The notes below the pieces were generated by a model. That model saw nothing but the letters and a program-made list of their open reading frames with translations, searched no databases and was not told the DNA's origin. Of a stretch of DNA of 64,000 nt, positions 34,695 through 46,335 are shown one piece after another. Both the position numbers and the translations under genes were made by a program. The stretch is taken from assembly GCA_014281115.1 (NCBI GenBank), contig JACONQ010000004.1:2604001-2668000 (forward strand), written 5' to 3'. The first letter of the stretch is position 1. Each line of letters opens with the position of its first letter. The DNA is from Laburnicola sp. R22_1 (lineage: Eukaryota; Ascomycota; Dothideomycetes; Pleosporales; Didymosphaeriaceae).

Positions 34695-36300
34695 CTAGAA
34701 TTCGAACTTGAAACCGCCCCCAGGGAAACCGCCAGGGAAGCCACCGCCTTGCTGGAAGAAGAATTGTTGTCCACCACCGTTGCCAAAGGGCGAGCCGTGG
34801 AAGGGGTGACCACCTTGCTGCTGCTCCGGATTGTTCGGGTCGTCGCCATTGTCGAAGCGCTGCTTGAGTTCAGGATCAGACAGGACTTCGTAGGCTTCAT
34901 TGACCGCAGCCATCTTCTTCTGCGCTTCTTCGGGTGTGATATTGCTTGCCGCAGCTTTATCTGGGTGGTAGATCTTGGAGAGGTTGCGGTATGCTTTCTT
35001 GATCTGACGGTCGTCGGCGTCACGAGACACACCGAGGACCTTGTAGTAGTCCTTTTGTTTGGATCGCTTTAGCAGTCTATGCGCTTTGTGGTGAAGTTCC
35101 TGAATCTTTTGGTGCTGGTGATTCTCCTTCGCCGTCTCGAGGGTGCGGACTGCCTCCTCGAACTCGTCGGCGTCGATCTGTTTCTGGGCCTGGTGGAGAA
35201 GACCGTGAAGTGAATTGGGATTGAGCTTAAGAGCCTCGTCACAGTAAAGTGCGCCTTTCTTAAAGTTGTTCATCTGAAAAAGTTAAGTTCCTATCGATCG
35301 GGGTAGGAGTTGAAATTCTTACCTCAGTGTACGCTTCACAGGTCATCTCAACCAATTCTCTGTAAAGCCCTTCGGGAGAGTTCTTGAATATGTAGCCTTG
35401 CTTGACGTAGTCGTTGAAGTCTTGCTTGACCTCCTTGAGGAGACCTGGGTTCTCCTCGCCGCGGTCAACAAGTAGTTTTACTGCGGTAGCGAACTGTTGC
35501 TTCTCAAAATTGGAACGAATCTTCTTCAAGTCCTTTTCGATGTTCTTTTCCCGTCTCCTCAACTTCATGCACGCCTTCGAATCTGGGTCCGACTGCAGGC
35601 ATTGTGCAATGTGCTTAAGACCCTTCTCTGTTTCGCCGAGGGAGTAGAAGGCCATGGCCGAGCTTTGAAGATGCGGTTCAATGTCGCCCGTGTTGATCTG
35701 TAAAAGGTGCTGCAGGTCACTGATGCCTTCGACGACCTCGCCCTTCTCGAAACGACAATGCGCCCGAGTCTTGCGTATATCGTACGCAGCGCCTGCGACG
35801 ACGATGGCGGCGCCTGCTTGCGTAATGCACGTTTCCCAGTCTCCCTTCTCTGCTGCCTCCTTGGCCAAAACAGCAGCGCCCTGGGCCTCCTCAAGCTGAG
35901 CGATCTCATCGGCCTTCCCTGCGGCTTCGTAGTCCTTGCGCGCCGCGGCCCAGTCGGCCTTCCTGGCTCTTATCTTGGCTCTTTGCATCAAGGCCCCCTC
36001 AAACCCCGGCTTCAATTCTAGCACCTTGTCGAAGTCATTCTGTGCTTGCGCTGTCCTGCCAAGCGACAGGTATGCGGCGCCGCGTCGGAAGAAGGTGAGG
36101 TAGTTCTTGGGATCGCGCGAGATGGCCACGTCGAAATAGGTGAGCGCCTCTTGCGCATTTCCAGCAGCAAGCTTCACGCCGGCGTCCTTGATCAGCTGCG
36201 ACACGGGCGTGTTTGCCGGGATGTCGGCGGCGGAGAGCGCATGCGCGAGCGGTGCTGCTGAGAGCAGGCCGAAGGCCACGGTGGACAGTCGCAGGATCAT
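34695..36300 (-). CDS. ER TPR-DnaJ co-chaperone (P58IPK/DNAJC3-like)
   Basis: Two exons, complement(34695..35273, 35323..36300), 518 aa. The 49-bp intron runs GTAAGA..TTTCAG and joins CEAYTE|MNNFKKGALY. A signal peptide opens the protein (MILRLSTVAFGLLSAAPLAHA). Tandem TPR repeats follow over residues about 30-385 (for example ALTYFDVAISRDPKNYLTFF, AQNDFDKVLELKPGFEGAL). A J domain occupies about 400-465 (DYYKVLGVSRDADDRQIKKA) with the HPD triad at 429-431. The C-terminus is Gly/Phe-rich. This architecture is DNAJC3/P58IPK: a lumenal co-chaperone that presents misfolded substrates to BiP and stimulates its ATPase. No KDEL-type tail is present (it ends KFEF). Head-to-head with the GH5 gene (359 bp between starts). 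Confidence 0.93.
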
Positions 36301-36659
36301 GGTGCGTGTGCGAGGCGAATGTTGAATGAATGACACGGTTAGGTTGGCGAGTGAGGTGCGGGAAGAAGCGACCTAGGGCATGGAAGGCGTGGGTTGCGGG
36401 TATATATGTGAGCGGCTCGTGAAAGAGCAACCTGAAGCTTGATGAAAGCTGTCCTTTCGGGCCCCGGTCGTCGCAGCTCGTATTAGCCTGCCCTACACCT
36501 GGGCCGTGCGCAGGTTGCCCATGATCGCCGCGGACCACGCCGTATGTGGCAACCTCCGGATGCTTGCGCCCCGTCTTCCCGTCCTGTCCATCTTTACCCT
36601 CGTGTCTCTACTGTACAAGGTACCAACTCGACTGTACTGCCTGACACATCTACCTGCCC
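36301..36659. promoter_or_regulatory. Shared promoter region of the DnaJ and GH5 genes
   Basis: 359 bp separate two divergent start codons, so both promoters lie within it. No stress-element sequence could be assigned with confidence. Confidence 0.5.
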
Positions 36660-39073
36660 ATGGAACCACTTCGCCTGCGCATCGACGGGCGCACGTTCCG
36701 GGACGGCGAGAACCGCGAGGTCACCCTGCATGGCATCAACTGTGCTGCCGACGCCAAGTTCCCCACCACCCCCGACCTGCCCTCGCACATATCCGATCGC
36801 TTCTTCGACGGTGACAACGTTTCTTTCGTTAATAGGCCTTTTTCTGTACAAGATGCCGCTACACACTTTGCACGGTTGCGTAGCTGGGGCTACAACACCA
36901 TAAGATACATCTTCACATGGGAGGCAATAGAACATGCAGGCCCAGGACGGTTCGACGAGGAGTGGATACAACATACAATCGCCATTCTGCGCAAGGCAAA
37001 AGAGTTTGGATTTTATATTTTTATGGACCCCCATCAGGATGTTGTATGTGTGTCCTCCACTTACGTTTGGAATACCTTCTGATTCAGTCTCCAGTGGTCG
37101 CGGTTCTCTGGAGGCTCAGGCGCACCCATGTGGACTCTTTATGCCTGCGGTCTAGACCCAACCTTCTTCGACGTCACCGAAGCTGCCCTCGTTCAAAATG
37201 TATATCCAGAACCGGAAAACTACCCCAAGATGATATGGGCGACAAACTATACGAGGCTCGTCTGCCAGGTGGTCTTCACCCTCTTTTTCGCTGGCAAAGA
37301 CTATGCGCCCAAGGCCATAATAGACGGCAAGAATATCCAGGATTACCTCCAGGACCACTATATTGGTGCAGTCGAGCATCTTGCTAAGCGTATTCGCGAA
37401 GCCGGTGACCTGTGGCATGACCCAGTCGTTGGGTTTGAAAGCATGAACGAGCCCAATCGAGGCATCATTGGATATCAAGATATTACTGTAATTCCTACAG
37501 AACAAAAGCTGCAAAAGGGGACCTCGCCCACTGCTTGGCAAGCCATACTTACCGGATCGGGCAGGGCTTGCGAGATTGACACGTGGGATTTCGGAGGCAT
37601 GGGGCCATACAAATCCGGCAGCGCCTTGGTCGACCCAGAGGGCAAATCAGCGTGGCTTTCGGCTGACTACGACGATACGAAATACGGCTGGAAACGAGAC
37701 CCTGGATGGCGACTGGGTGAATGCTTATGGGCACAGCACGGTGTGTGGGACCCCGCCACGGATACCCTCCTAAAGAAGGACTACTTTGCCAAAGACCCGC
37801 GTAATCGAGCGACAATAGACTACGAGTATTTCAACAACCACTGGTTCATGGATCATTATCGCAGATACAGCAAGATGATCAAGTCGATATTTCCAGACTC
37901 TTTGATGTTCTTCCAGTCACCGGTCTTCGAGATACCCCCTTCGCTGAAAGACACTGACGACGACGATCCCAACATGATCTTCTGCCCGCACTTCTACGAC
38001 GGCATCACATTGCTGACTAAGAAATGGTAAGCTCAAACAATGCCATGTTACTGCCATCCGCTGACACAAAGAAGGAATCGCGTGTGGAACATTGATGTTT
38101 TTGGTGTGCTCCGTGGGAAATATCTTACCCCGGCTTTCGCTATCAAGATTGGAGAGAATGCGATCCGAAACTGCTTCGCAAATCAGCTCGCCGCCATACG
38201 AGAGGAAGGAACTCAACACTTGGGTATACATCCTTGTTTGTTTTCCGAGATCGGCATCCCCTACGACATGGATGACAAGTATGCGTACAAAACGGGCAAC
38301 TATAGCAGTCAGATCGCAGCGATAGACGCCAACCACTTTGCACTCGAGCAGAGCAGAGCCAATGGGTTCACATGGTGGACCTATGTTGTCACTGTAGGCT
38401 TTCATTCTTGTAATGCTGGACCTTGCTTATGCTCTTGCAGAACAACCATTTTTGGGGTGATCAATGGAATGGTGAAGATCTGTCAATCTATTCTTTAGAC
38501 GACAAGCCCTTACCGGCGGGCTCCTTCTCAGAAGCAGACTCACGCGCGTCATTCGATCTCAGTTCGCCGGCTTATTCCAGAGCGCAATCTGCCGAGACAT
38601 TCAGCGTAGACCCTGGCAATCTCCAGAAATCGCTATCCGTCGACAAGATGAGCTCCAAGATGGCCAACGGCGACGTGAGGGGTCTCCGTGCCGCAGAGGC
38701 GTTTGTGCGGCCAACGCCAATCGCCACGCATGGTGACACAACTGCTGCTGGGTTCGACCTCCGAAATTCCATTTTCAAGCTGTCGATTTCGGCGCCCAGC
38801 TCCACGGGCGAAAATGCACCGACTGTGGTATACCTCCCGGAATTCCATTTTCCTACTGGCCAGACAAATGTGGAAGTCAGCGGGGGCAAGTGGACCATCA
38901 GTTCAGAGGAGATGAATGGCACCGTGCAGCAGCTACTGCGATGGTGGCATGCGGAGGGAGAGCAGTCCATGACGGTCAAAGGCGTAGTGCATAAGCAGGG
39001 CGGCGCACTGTCTACGGAAGAGGATGAGGGCTACCTGCAACAGTGTCAGAGACAGGCTTGTGTAGTGATGTAG
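36660..39073 (+). CDS. Glycoside hydrolase family 5, steryl-/ceramide-glucosidase-like
   Basis: Four exons: 36660..37043, 37095..38026, 38075..38393, 38441..39073; 755 aa. Junctions restore DPHQDV|WSRFSGGSGAPMW, LLTKKW|NRVWNID and WTYVVT|NNHFWGDQWNGEDL. It is a GH5 (beta/alpha)8 enzyme: VTLHGINCAADAKFP near the start, the acid/base Glu at residue 247 in FESMNEPNRG, and the nucleophile Glu at about 497 in LFSEIGIPYD. The long form with a C-terminal beta-domain and no signal peptide matches the subgroup that includes Cryptococcus EGCrP2/Sgl1 and yeast Egh1 (YIR007W), intracellular beta-glucosidases of ergosteryl glucoside and related glycolipids. Residues about 555-600 are Ser-rich. It ends QACVVM; the CVVM resembles a CaaX prenylation box (Cys, two Val, Met), which could anchor it to membranes. 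Confidence 0.9.
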
Positions 39074-39726
39074 GGCTGAAGAAAACGGCATTTGGACGTG
39101 GCCAGTTTGGTCCGGGTATTTTTTGGCTGGCTATTTTTATATGCATGGTGATGTAATGGTGGTTTGATTCTCACCTGTCGCAAGCATATAGACGCGTGTG
39201 GGGGTTTGTGACGAGGCATGCTGACGAGCGTTCAAATGGTGTCTTGCCGACAAGACTGGTAATACAGGTTGAAATGTTGAGCGAAGGAGCAGTACTTATT
39301 CAAGTTGGGCAGGCGCCATTAGGGCACATGGATATCCAGCCGCATGGATCCATACACCTGACTTCGCGCCGACGCGCTGTTCTAGGCGACGGCTGCCTGT
39401 CGCACGCGTCCGTGATACCAGTGCGCAAGACAGTAAGAACATCTTGGGGCAAACGGCCATGGCTGAATCTTGAGCCTGCCTCTCCTTTCCACGCGGGCGT
39501 CGGCTATGAAGACAGCTCGCGCTCTCTTCACCGACTTCTGCCCAACGCTTCATCTGCCAGCACCCGCCTAACGAACTTCACAGGTACGCCGCGCGAAATT
39601 CACAGTTAGGCTGCCCCCGGCCGGCCCCCCAACAGTTGGCCTCTCTCTCTCGACTGATCTTCCCTGCCACCCGCCGGACACAGCGCTCCACCCCGGCTTC
39701 GACCGTCTGACTGAGCGGTTTGCGAG
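39074..39726. other. Intergenic, presumed promoter of the exportin gene
   Basis: 653 bp between tandem genes. A 137-codon frame at 39,196-39,609 has no recognisable domain and I regard it as chance. Pyrimidine-rich sequence (CCTCTCTCTCTCGACTG) lies just upstream of the next gene. Confidence 0.45.
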
Positions 39727-42700
39727 ATGGAAGCTGGGGCGTCCGCAACCCCGCAAGCTGCCGCCCAAGACCCCAGTCGTGCCTCGACCGACCTCTCGCA
39801 GGTTCTGCACGCGCTGCAGGCCATCTACGACCCCGCCTCGAATAACGACACGCGCCGCCAGGCCACCGAGTACCTCGAGCAGGCCAAGCGCCACCCCGAA
39901 GCGCCCTCCCACGGGTACGCCCTCGCCGTCGACCAGTCGCAGCCCGCGCAGCTTCGCCATTATGGCCTCACCGTGCTGGAGTATTCGATCCGCTACAACT
40001 GGGAGGACTTCACCGCCGAGCAGAGCACCGCGGTGCGCAACTATGTCGTCGAGCTAGCACAAAACATCACCCAAGACGACCCCGTCTATCTGCGGAACAA
40101 GGTGGCCCAGCTGTGGACAGAGGTGGCAAAGCGATCGTGGGGCCCCGAGTGGAAGAACATGGACCAGCAGCTGGTCGAGCTGTCGCAGACGTCGCTGCAC
40201 CACCAGGCCATCGTTTTGTACGTGCTGGAGACGCTGTCCGAGGAGATTTTCAACCGCGAGGATCCCTCAGCGGGCACTGCGGGCCTGCGCCACAGCGACC
40301 TGGGCCGCGCATGCGTGGACATTTTCACCCCGGCCGCTGTACTGACAGAAGTGCTGCCGACGCGCGAAAATAACTTGGACGTGCGGTGTGGAGACGAGGG
40401 CTGGGTCAAGCGGCTGTGCGACAACCTATCATGGTGTCTCGCTCAAGACTACCAGAATCAGGCAGCGGTGCGACTGTGTGCCGTCAAGACCATGAACGCG
40501 CTCCGCGCGTGCGTGTCGTGGGTGATGCCCAAGGCCATTGTCGCTGTTCAGGTAACTGAGCACGTGTGCAAGGCCCTCGCCGTGCCTGTAGTCGAGCTAC
40601 AACTGGTATGCGCTCCTACCATTACACTCTCAGCCGCATGCTAATAGGGTGCGTCTAGGCCTCTGTCGATGTGCTACAGGCAATATACTCGCGTCATCAC
40701 CTCGACCCTGACGACTTTGCAGAGCTAGTATGTCCCATGTTCACGCCTGGGAGCGTTTTACTTCTTCGTGAAGTATATACCTGGACCCTATCGGACATGA
40801 ATGTGCACGACCGAGATGAACAGAAATACACCCTGTGTAAAAAAATCGCCGAGGTAATTTTTGTCCTCAAGCTCCTGGACTCTGACTAAAGAGGCGCAGT
40901 TGTCCAATAACCTTGGCCAGTTCATTGAGCAGAAGCCCCAGCTAGTGTCTGACGGCAGTGACCTTCCTGGTGTCTTTCAGCTGCTGTTCGACATTTTCCG
41001 GAATCCTAGCCTTACCGTCTCAATCCCAGCCCTTCATATCTGGAGCAAATTGCTCCGCTCCCACATTGTTCGCGATTCTGCCGTGGTAACACAGATGGTG
41101 GGCGGGCTACTGGAGACTTGCTGTGCACGTTTAGTACGCTACGAAGTCTTCCCAGAAGACTCAGAAGACATCACCATTCTCTTCCTCAATGAGGATATCG
41201 ATACTGTGCCTGATCGCCATGCTTTTCTTGGCAATTATCGAAGGTTTTGCGCCGATGTTATCGACGTTCTCGTACGGAGGACACCCGTCGAGGCGATGGA
41301 GCATATACTCTCACAGGCGACAAACACGCTGCACGGTCTCTATGATGACCAGCCGCCCTTCCAGCCTCAGAATTTCACGAAGCACTCAGCGCCCGTCATT
41401 CGGGTGGACGCCCAAGTCACCATCATCGACGCCGCGTTGAAAGGCTATCTAAAATGGCTTTCCTCTCATGGAGATGAGCCGCAAGAAGACGAGCGGAAAC
41501 GAAACGCAATGGAAGACTCGTTCGAACAATGGGGCAGACAATTGCTACAAGCGCGGTTCGAAGATCCTGAGATCGCCAAGAAAGTCATTCAGCTCATGTC
41601 GACATTCTCGACCAAAGCGCTTCCCGGTCGTCCCACTTTCGCTCTCTCCTTTCTTGAATACATGCTCAACATCAGGCTTGCAGATAACCCGGACTACCCG
41701 CAGTACGCCGATACAGTTAAGGATCTTGAACGCATATGTAGTCTCGAGATGCAGAAGCTCGCCATGAAGTTTGCCGACGATTTTATGAACGTCTACGATA
41801 GTTTGGAGTGCAAGATCAACGAAATGATTGCCGACCCTATGACTGACGAGCGTCAACGCATGGCTTACTCCGCCTTTCTCTTCATCATTATTCACCGGTG
41901 CACGACGCTTGATCGCGTGACTCAGGAGAACCGTATGCGGCAGATGTTGAACCAGGTTAAAGACGCCTGGCAAAACGACGGATTCGCCAAGTCCATGTCT
42001 TCTTTTCAATCTTTCTGTGGGATTCTAGGGATGGAACGTCTGCCAGAATTCCTATCTGTGAACAACTTCCGTGGCGTACAGGACTGGTCTGTACAGCCGC
42101 TCGGTAGTGACGGTCAAGCCATGCAGGCCACCATCCTAGAGCACTCCAAGGTATAGTGGCTTATGAAGACTTGCTGAACTTGCTGACATGAATTAGCAAC
42201 TGCCTCTACGTCTCACCAAAACATTTCTTGCTGCTTCTACCGAAAAACTGCCGGACGGCTCTGCTGCCTATGAGATGGCTGCGAAGCTGTGGGCTGAGGT
42301 TATACCCACTCTATTACCAAACTTACTTCAGCTCGTCAGCTATGCACAGGCTTTCAACGATGTCGATACCAACTGGGCTCAACTTCCACCAGAGCTCCAA
42401 CCGGTAATTCGCCGAGTTTTGACTGATCGATTTTGGCAGGCAGGCATATCCACCGAGAGTCGAGACGATTTCTTTGCTCGCGTGAGTGGGTCAAAGTTGA
42501 CGTATGAAGGCTTCGCATCTACTGTCCGAGGGACTGTTCGACAAATTCGTGAGAGCTCATACTATATTCTCTACTCGCTTACACGGTTTCGAGATAATTT
42601 CTTCGGCATACCGGATCTGCCTGGACCTCTAAGTCAAGCACTGTTCGGCCATGCGCATGCTTTGACTGCCCATCATTTGTCTGTGCTCCTCACTGTCTCT

Positions 42701-43680
42701 ACCCATCTTATCGAAGGGTGTCCAGCACAAATGAGGAGTCACTTCCTACCACCTATGATCCAGGGCTTGTTCGGAGAGTTGAACCGCAAGATCACAACAG
42801 AGTGGGACGAGATCAGCCAACAGATTGGCAATTCTGGGGACAATGACAACCTAACGGACGAAATGAAGACAGAAAGCATCCTCCGACAGCTCACATACTC
42901 GTCGGTATCCCTCGTCACAGTGTTGCTTGACTCTAGGCAGGGTAAGTGCGGAAATTCTCATTCTCGAATATCTCGGCGATTACACCTTCAGTGTTGCGTG
43001 TAGAAGTAGACCTCCGAGGAGTGCTACATACAGACGAATGACTACTAACTTGTATAGAATTCGCTCGCCAAGACAATGACCACCGCAAAGAAGGACCTCC
43101 GATGTGCGACTTCATTCTCAATGCTCCAGAAGTCCTTGAGCCGATTCTAGTCTTCTGCAACTCTTGCATACATGTGCGAGATACCCGGTCTGTCGTTACT
43201 ACGGTCCGCGTCCTGCGCCACTTGCTCCAACGCTTCAAAGAAGAGAGCCCTATTCGCGATTACTTCTGCAACGACATACTCAAGAACGCGATCATCAGTC
43301 TACACGAACCGTATTTCGTCGACTGCCAAAAGGACCTCGCGTCTCTCATCGCTGGCATTATCAACCTCGATGACGAGATTCCGCGCAGCATCATCCTTAG
43401 TCTACCGGGCATGGGCGACCACACCCGTGTCGACCGGAGGCTGGCGAAATTACGAAGCATGAATCGCCATGATGACCGGCAGCAGCGCCTTATTGTTCTA
43501 GACCTCTTATCGAGTGTCCGCGGAGTCAGTATCCACGAGCAGGGCAAAATCGAGCGCGCCAAGCCCAAGACGAAGAGTGCGTTCCAGGAGCAGTATATGA
43601 ACGTCGAACCTTCTGCTAACATTGTTCGCGGAACCTCGCCTGGTTTAGACGGTGTTGCTAGCATGTTTGGCGACTCATGA
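39727..43680 (+). CDS. msn5: Karyopherin of the exportin-5/Msn5 family
   Basis: Five exons: 39727..40605, 40659..40853, 40900..42150, 42197..42941, 43058..43680; 1,230 aa, close to the size of yeast Msn5. Introns are 53, 46, 46 and 116 bp. Junctions keep phase (VVELQL|ASVDVLQAIY, KKIAE|LSNNLGQF, LEHSK|QLPLRL, DSRQE|FARQDND). The N-terminal part is an importin-beta-like/Xpo1 HEAT region (LSQVLHALQAIYDP..., ATEYLEQAKRHPEAPSHGYA, LRHYGLTVLEYSIRYNW, YLRNKVAQLWTEVAKRSW). Exportin-5/Msn5 proteins use RanGTP to export phosphorylated proteins in fungi, and structured RNAs in animals, and fungal Msn5 also imports RPA. The whole protein appears intact. The assignment to exportin-5 rather than another karyopherin rests on length and N-terminal similarity. 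Confidence 0.9.
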
Positions 43681-44292
43681 AGGCAAAGACGAGAAGGAAA
43701 AGGTTCTGCGGCGGATTCAATCGTTCGATACTGTCGCTTTTGGAGTTGGGAATACAGGCATAGCATTGCATACTCTTCCATATGGGCGGCTTAGATCTTT
43801 TTGGTTTGTGGATTTCTCGGGACCGCTCGGTCCCGAGACCGCTTTAGCATTTATCATAATACTGCATTTTGCCATCTCTCTAGGAGATTGGGAAAGATAA
43901 TTAAGATGTGCGTAGTGGGCACGGGGGGGTTGCTTCAATGACAATTTTTGGTAAGTAGCAAAATACCAGAACATAGCGATACCAGTGACATTTGGTGGCA
44001 TTGGGGTGTGTGATTCGATTTCTGGAGTCTATGTCGGTGGGTAGAGCGAGCTTGCATGCGTGGAGCGACATACAGGGCCGCTGACGTCAGCTGGGCGAGC
44101 CCCACCTATCGGGAAGCCTCGATCCCGTCTTTGGTGCAACGCTGTAGGAGGATTACTAATGTTCCCTAAGACGCACGAATATCCTCAACGATTAGCTGCC
44201 TCGCAATAATTCGGACGACTAATCCAAATTCTTGTTCCTTCTTGCTCTTTCTACGTCACAGCAGGTGACCAACGGTGGAAGTACGGAAGGAA
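43681..44292. other. Intergenic between exportin and oxygenase genes
   Basis: 612 bp without a supported gene. An inverted repeat TCTCGGGACCGCTCGGTCCCGAGA lies around 43,816-43,839 and could form a hairpin in the downstream region of the exportin transcript. Confidence 0.5.
43816..43839. other. 24-bp perfect inverted repeat (hairpin)
   Basis: TCTCGGGACCG followed by CT and CGGTCCCGAGA forms an 11-bp stem with a 2-base centre, about 140 bp after the exportin stop codon. Possible 3' end structure or a protein-binding palindrome. No family recognised. Confidence 0.6.
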
Positions 44293-45542
44293 ATGGCAGA
44301 TACCAATAGCGCGTCTGCGATACCCATCGTGGATTTCGGACAATTCTTGGATGGCGGGAGGGAAGAGCAGGAGCGGGTTGCGAGGGAGATTGATGATTCG
44401 TTTCAGAGTGTGGGATTTGTTTACTTGAGGAATCATGGGGTTCCTAGGGAGAAGGTGGAGGAGTGCTTTGAGTGGGTGAGTGGGTATTTTCCTCCTCATT
44501 GGCGTATGACTACATCTTGGAGATAGCTTGGGGGATAGAGCTGACTTGTGGCAGTCCAAGAAATTTTTCGCGTTGCCGATGGAGACTAAGATGCTGGCTC
44601 CGCATCCGCCCGGTGGTGCGCATCATAGGGGTTATTCTGCGCCCGGGGTGGAGAAGGTTACGCAGCATATGTATGGGGAAGATGAGATTGCGAAGTCAAG
44701 AGAGGTGAAGAAGCCACTTTCTCAAACACCTCTTCCATTACCCTCTCTCTTACAACACTTCTCACCAACATGAAAATGTCCTCTAATACACGCAGATCCC
44801 GGACTACAAAGAATCCTACGAGGCCGGCAACGTAGACGACGAATCCCAACCCAACATCTGGCTCCCAGACGACGCCCTCCCAGGCTTCAGAACCTTCATG
44901 GAATCCTACTTCACCTCCTGCACGACCCTAGTCCACCACCTCCTCGACGCGCTCAGCATCGCCCTCGCCGTCCCACCACCGGGCCTCTCGCCCACACATT
45001 CAAAGTCCCTCTTCCAACTGCGCCTCCTACACTACCCGCCCATTGACGCCGACCAGCTCAAGAACAACAAACGCAGCAGAATCAACGCACACTCCGACTT
45101 TGGCACCCTAACCCTCCTCTTCCAAGACCACGTCGGCGGCCTCGAAATCGAAGACCCAACATCCCCTGACGCCTTCAGACGCGCAGAACCTATCGCGAAT
45201 ACTATAATTGTCAATGTCGGCGACTTGATGGCGCGCTGGTCGAACGATAGGTGGCGCTCGACCGTGCACCGCGTGGGACTGCCGCCTCCGAAGACGGTTC
45301 GGATACCAGCGGGGCCGGGTGTGGATACGGAGGGTCAGCGTAGCGAGAAGGTTGTTGAGTTGCAGGAGGAGGTTGTGACGGATCGGTATAGTGTTCCGTT
45401 CTTTGCGACGGCGGATATGGATACTGTGATTGAGGCTTTGCCGGGGTGTTGGGGGGTGGGAAGGCCGAAGAGGTATGAGAGTGTTACGGCATGGGATTAT
45501 GTGCAGATGAGGATGGCGGCGTTGTATGAGGGGAAGTCGTAG
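44293..45542 (+). CDS. 2-oxoglutarate/Fe(II)-dependent oxygenase (isopenicillin N synthase-like)
   Basis: Three exons: 44293..44475, 44555..44704, 44796..45542; 359 aa. Introns are 79 and 91 bp. Junctions restore CFEW|SKKFFALP and KSRE|IPDYKESYEAG. The N-terminal DIOX_N region reads IPIVDFGQFLDG and GFVYLRNHGVP. The catalytic fold has HSD at 210-212, the distal His at 269 (TVHRVGLPP) and the 2-oxoglutarate-binding R308-x-S310 (RYSVPFF), so the metal triad and cosubstrate arginine are all present. Members hydroxylate, desaturate or demethylate small molecules, often in secondary metabolism. The substrate cannot be read from sequence and no biosynthetic cluster surrounds it. I use ATG 44,293; an upstream in-frame GTG is not needed. 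The long repeat array begins about 190 bp after its stop. Confidence 0.9.
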
Positions 45543-46171
45543 TAGCTGAGGGGGTCTTTCTGTGTGTGGGGATTTGGATGGGATGGGATGGAGGTCTGTC
45601 GCAGTTATGCTCAGATTGTAGGCAGTAATGACTAATCTCCTCTTCTATGGCATATATATACCCGTTCAAGCTCGCAGTTACTTCGTTCCCTACACCGCAT
45701 AGCTAAGCTTAGCTCACTAAAACCGCTGGACAGGAAGCAACGTGTTCCTCCACTCCACCTCACTAAAATAAGAGTACATGCAATTCATGTGTTCCTCCAC
45801 CCACTCAGCCTCACTAAATACCCATTTCAGAACCGGATGTGCTCCTCCCCTCCTCCCCTCCAACATCGACAAATGTCTTCCTCATACCCCTCTCCGCCAC
45901 CAAGCCGCACACCTCCAGCACCTCCCATCCACTGCGTAACCCATCTTCAAATACCCTCGCCAACGCCCCATGTCGCGTGTGCGTTGCTCGTCCCGAGAAA
46001 AAGCCCCTCGTGAGCATGAAATGCAAACTGGAAAGCGGACATGCCTGCTGGGAGGCTACCTAGTCGCACACATTAAAAAAAAAAAAAGGCCCCCCCAGGA
46101 CATATGTGGTCTCCTCCGCGCTCTTGGTCGTGCTAGCCTTTTACAACGAAGCGTGCACCATTTCATGCGTG

Positions 46172-46335
46172 TGCTGTGTCGAGCCGCTGTGCAAAAATTG
46201 TCATTTGTCTGGACATGCTCGTCCTGTGTCGAGCTGCTGTGCAAAAATTGTCATCTGTCTCGACATGCTCATCCTGTGTCGAACCGCTGTGCAAAAATTG
46301 TCATCTGTCTTGACATGCTCGTCCTGTGTGCTGGT
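46172..46335 (+). repeat. 50-bp tandem repeat, three near-identical copies
   Basis: Copies of a 50-bp unit containing GTGCAAAAATTGTCATCTGT and ACATGCTCGTCCTGTGTCGA repeat with only a few substitutions. Each unit has the same plan as the larger array (ATG, T/C/G-rich run, A-tract, short spacer), so this may be the least-decayed or most recently expanded part of it. Confidence 0.85.
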
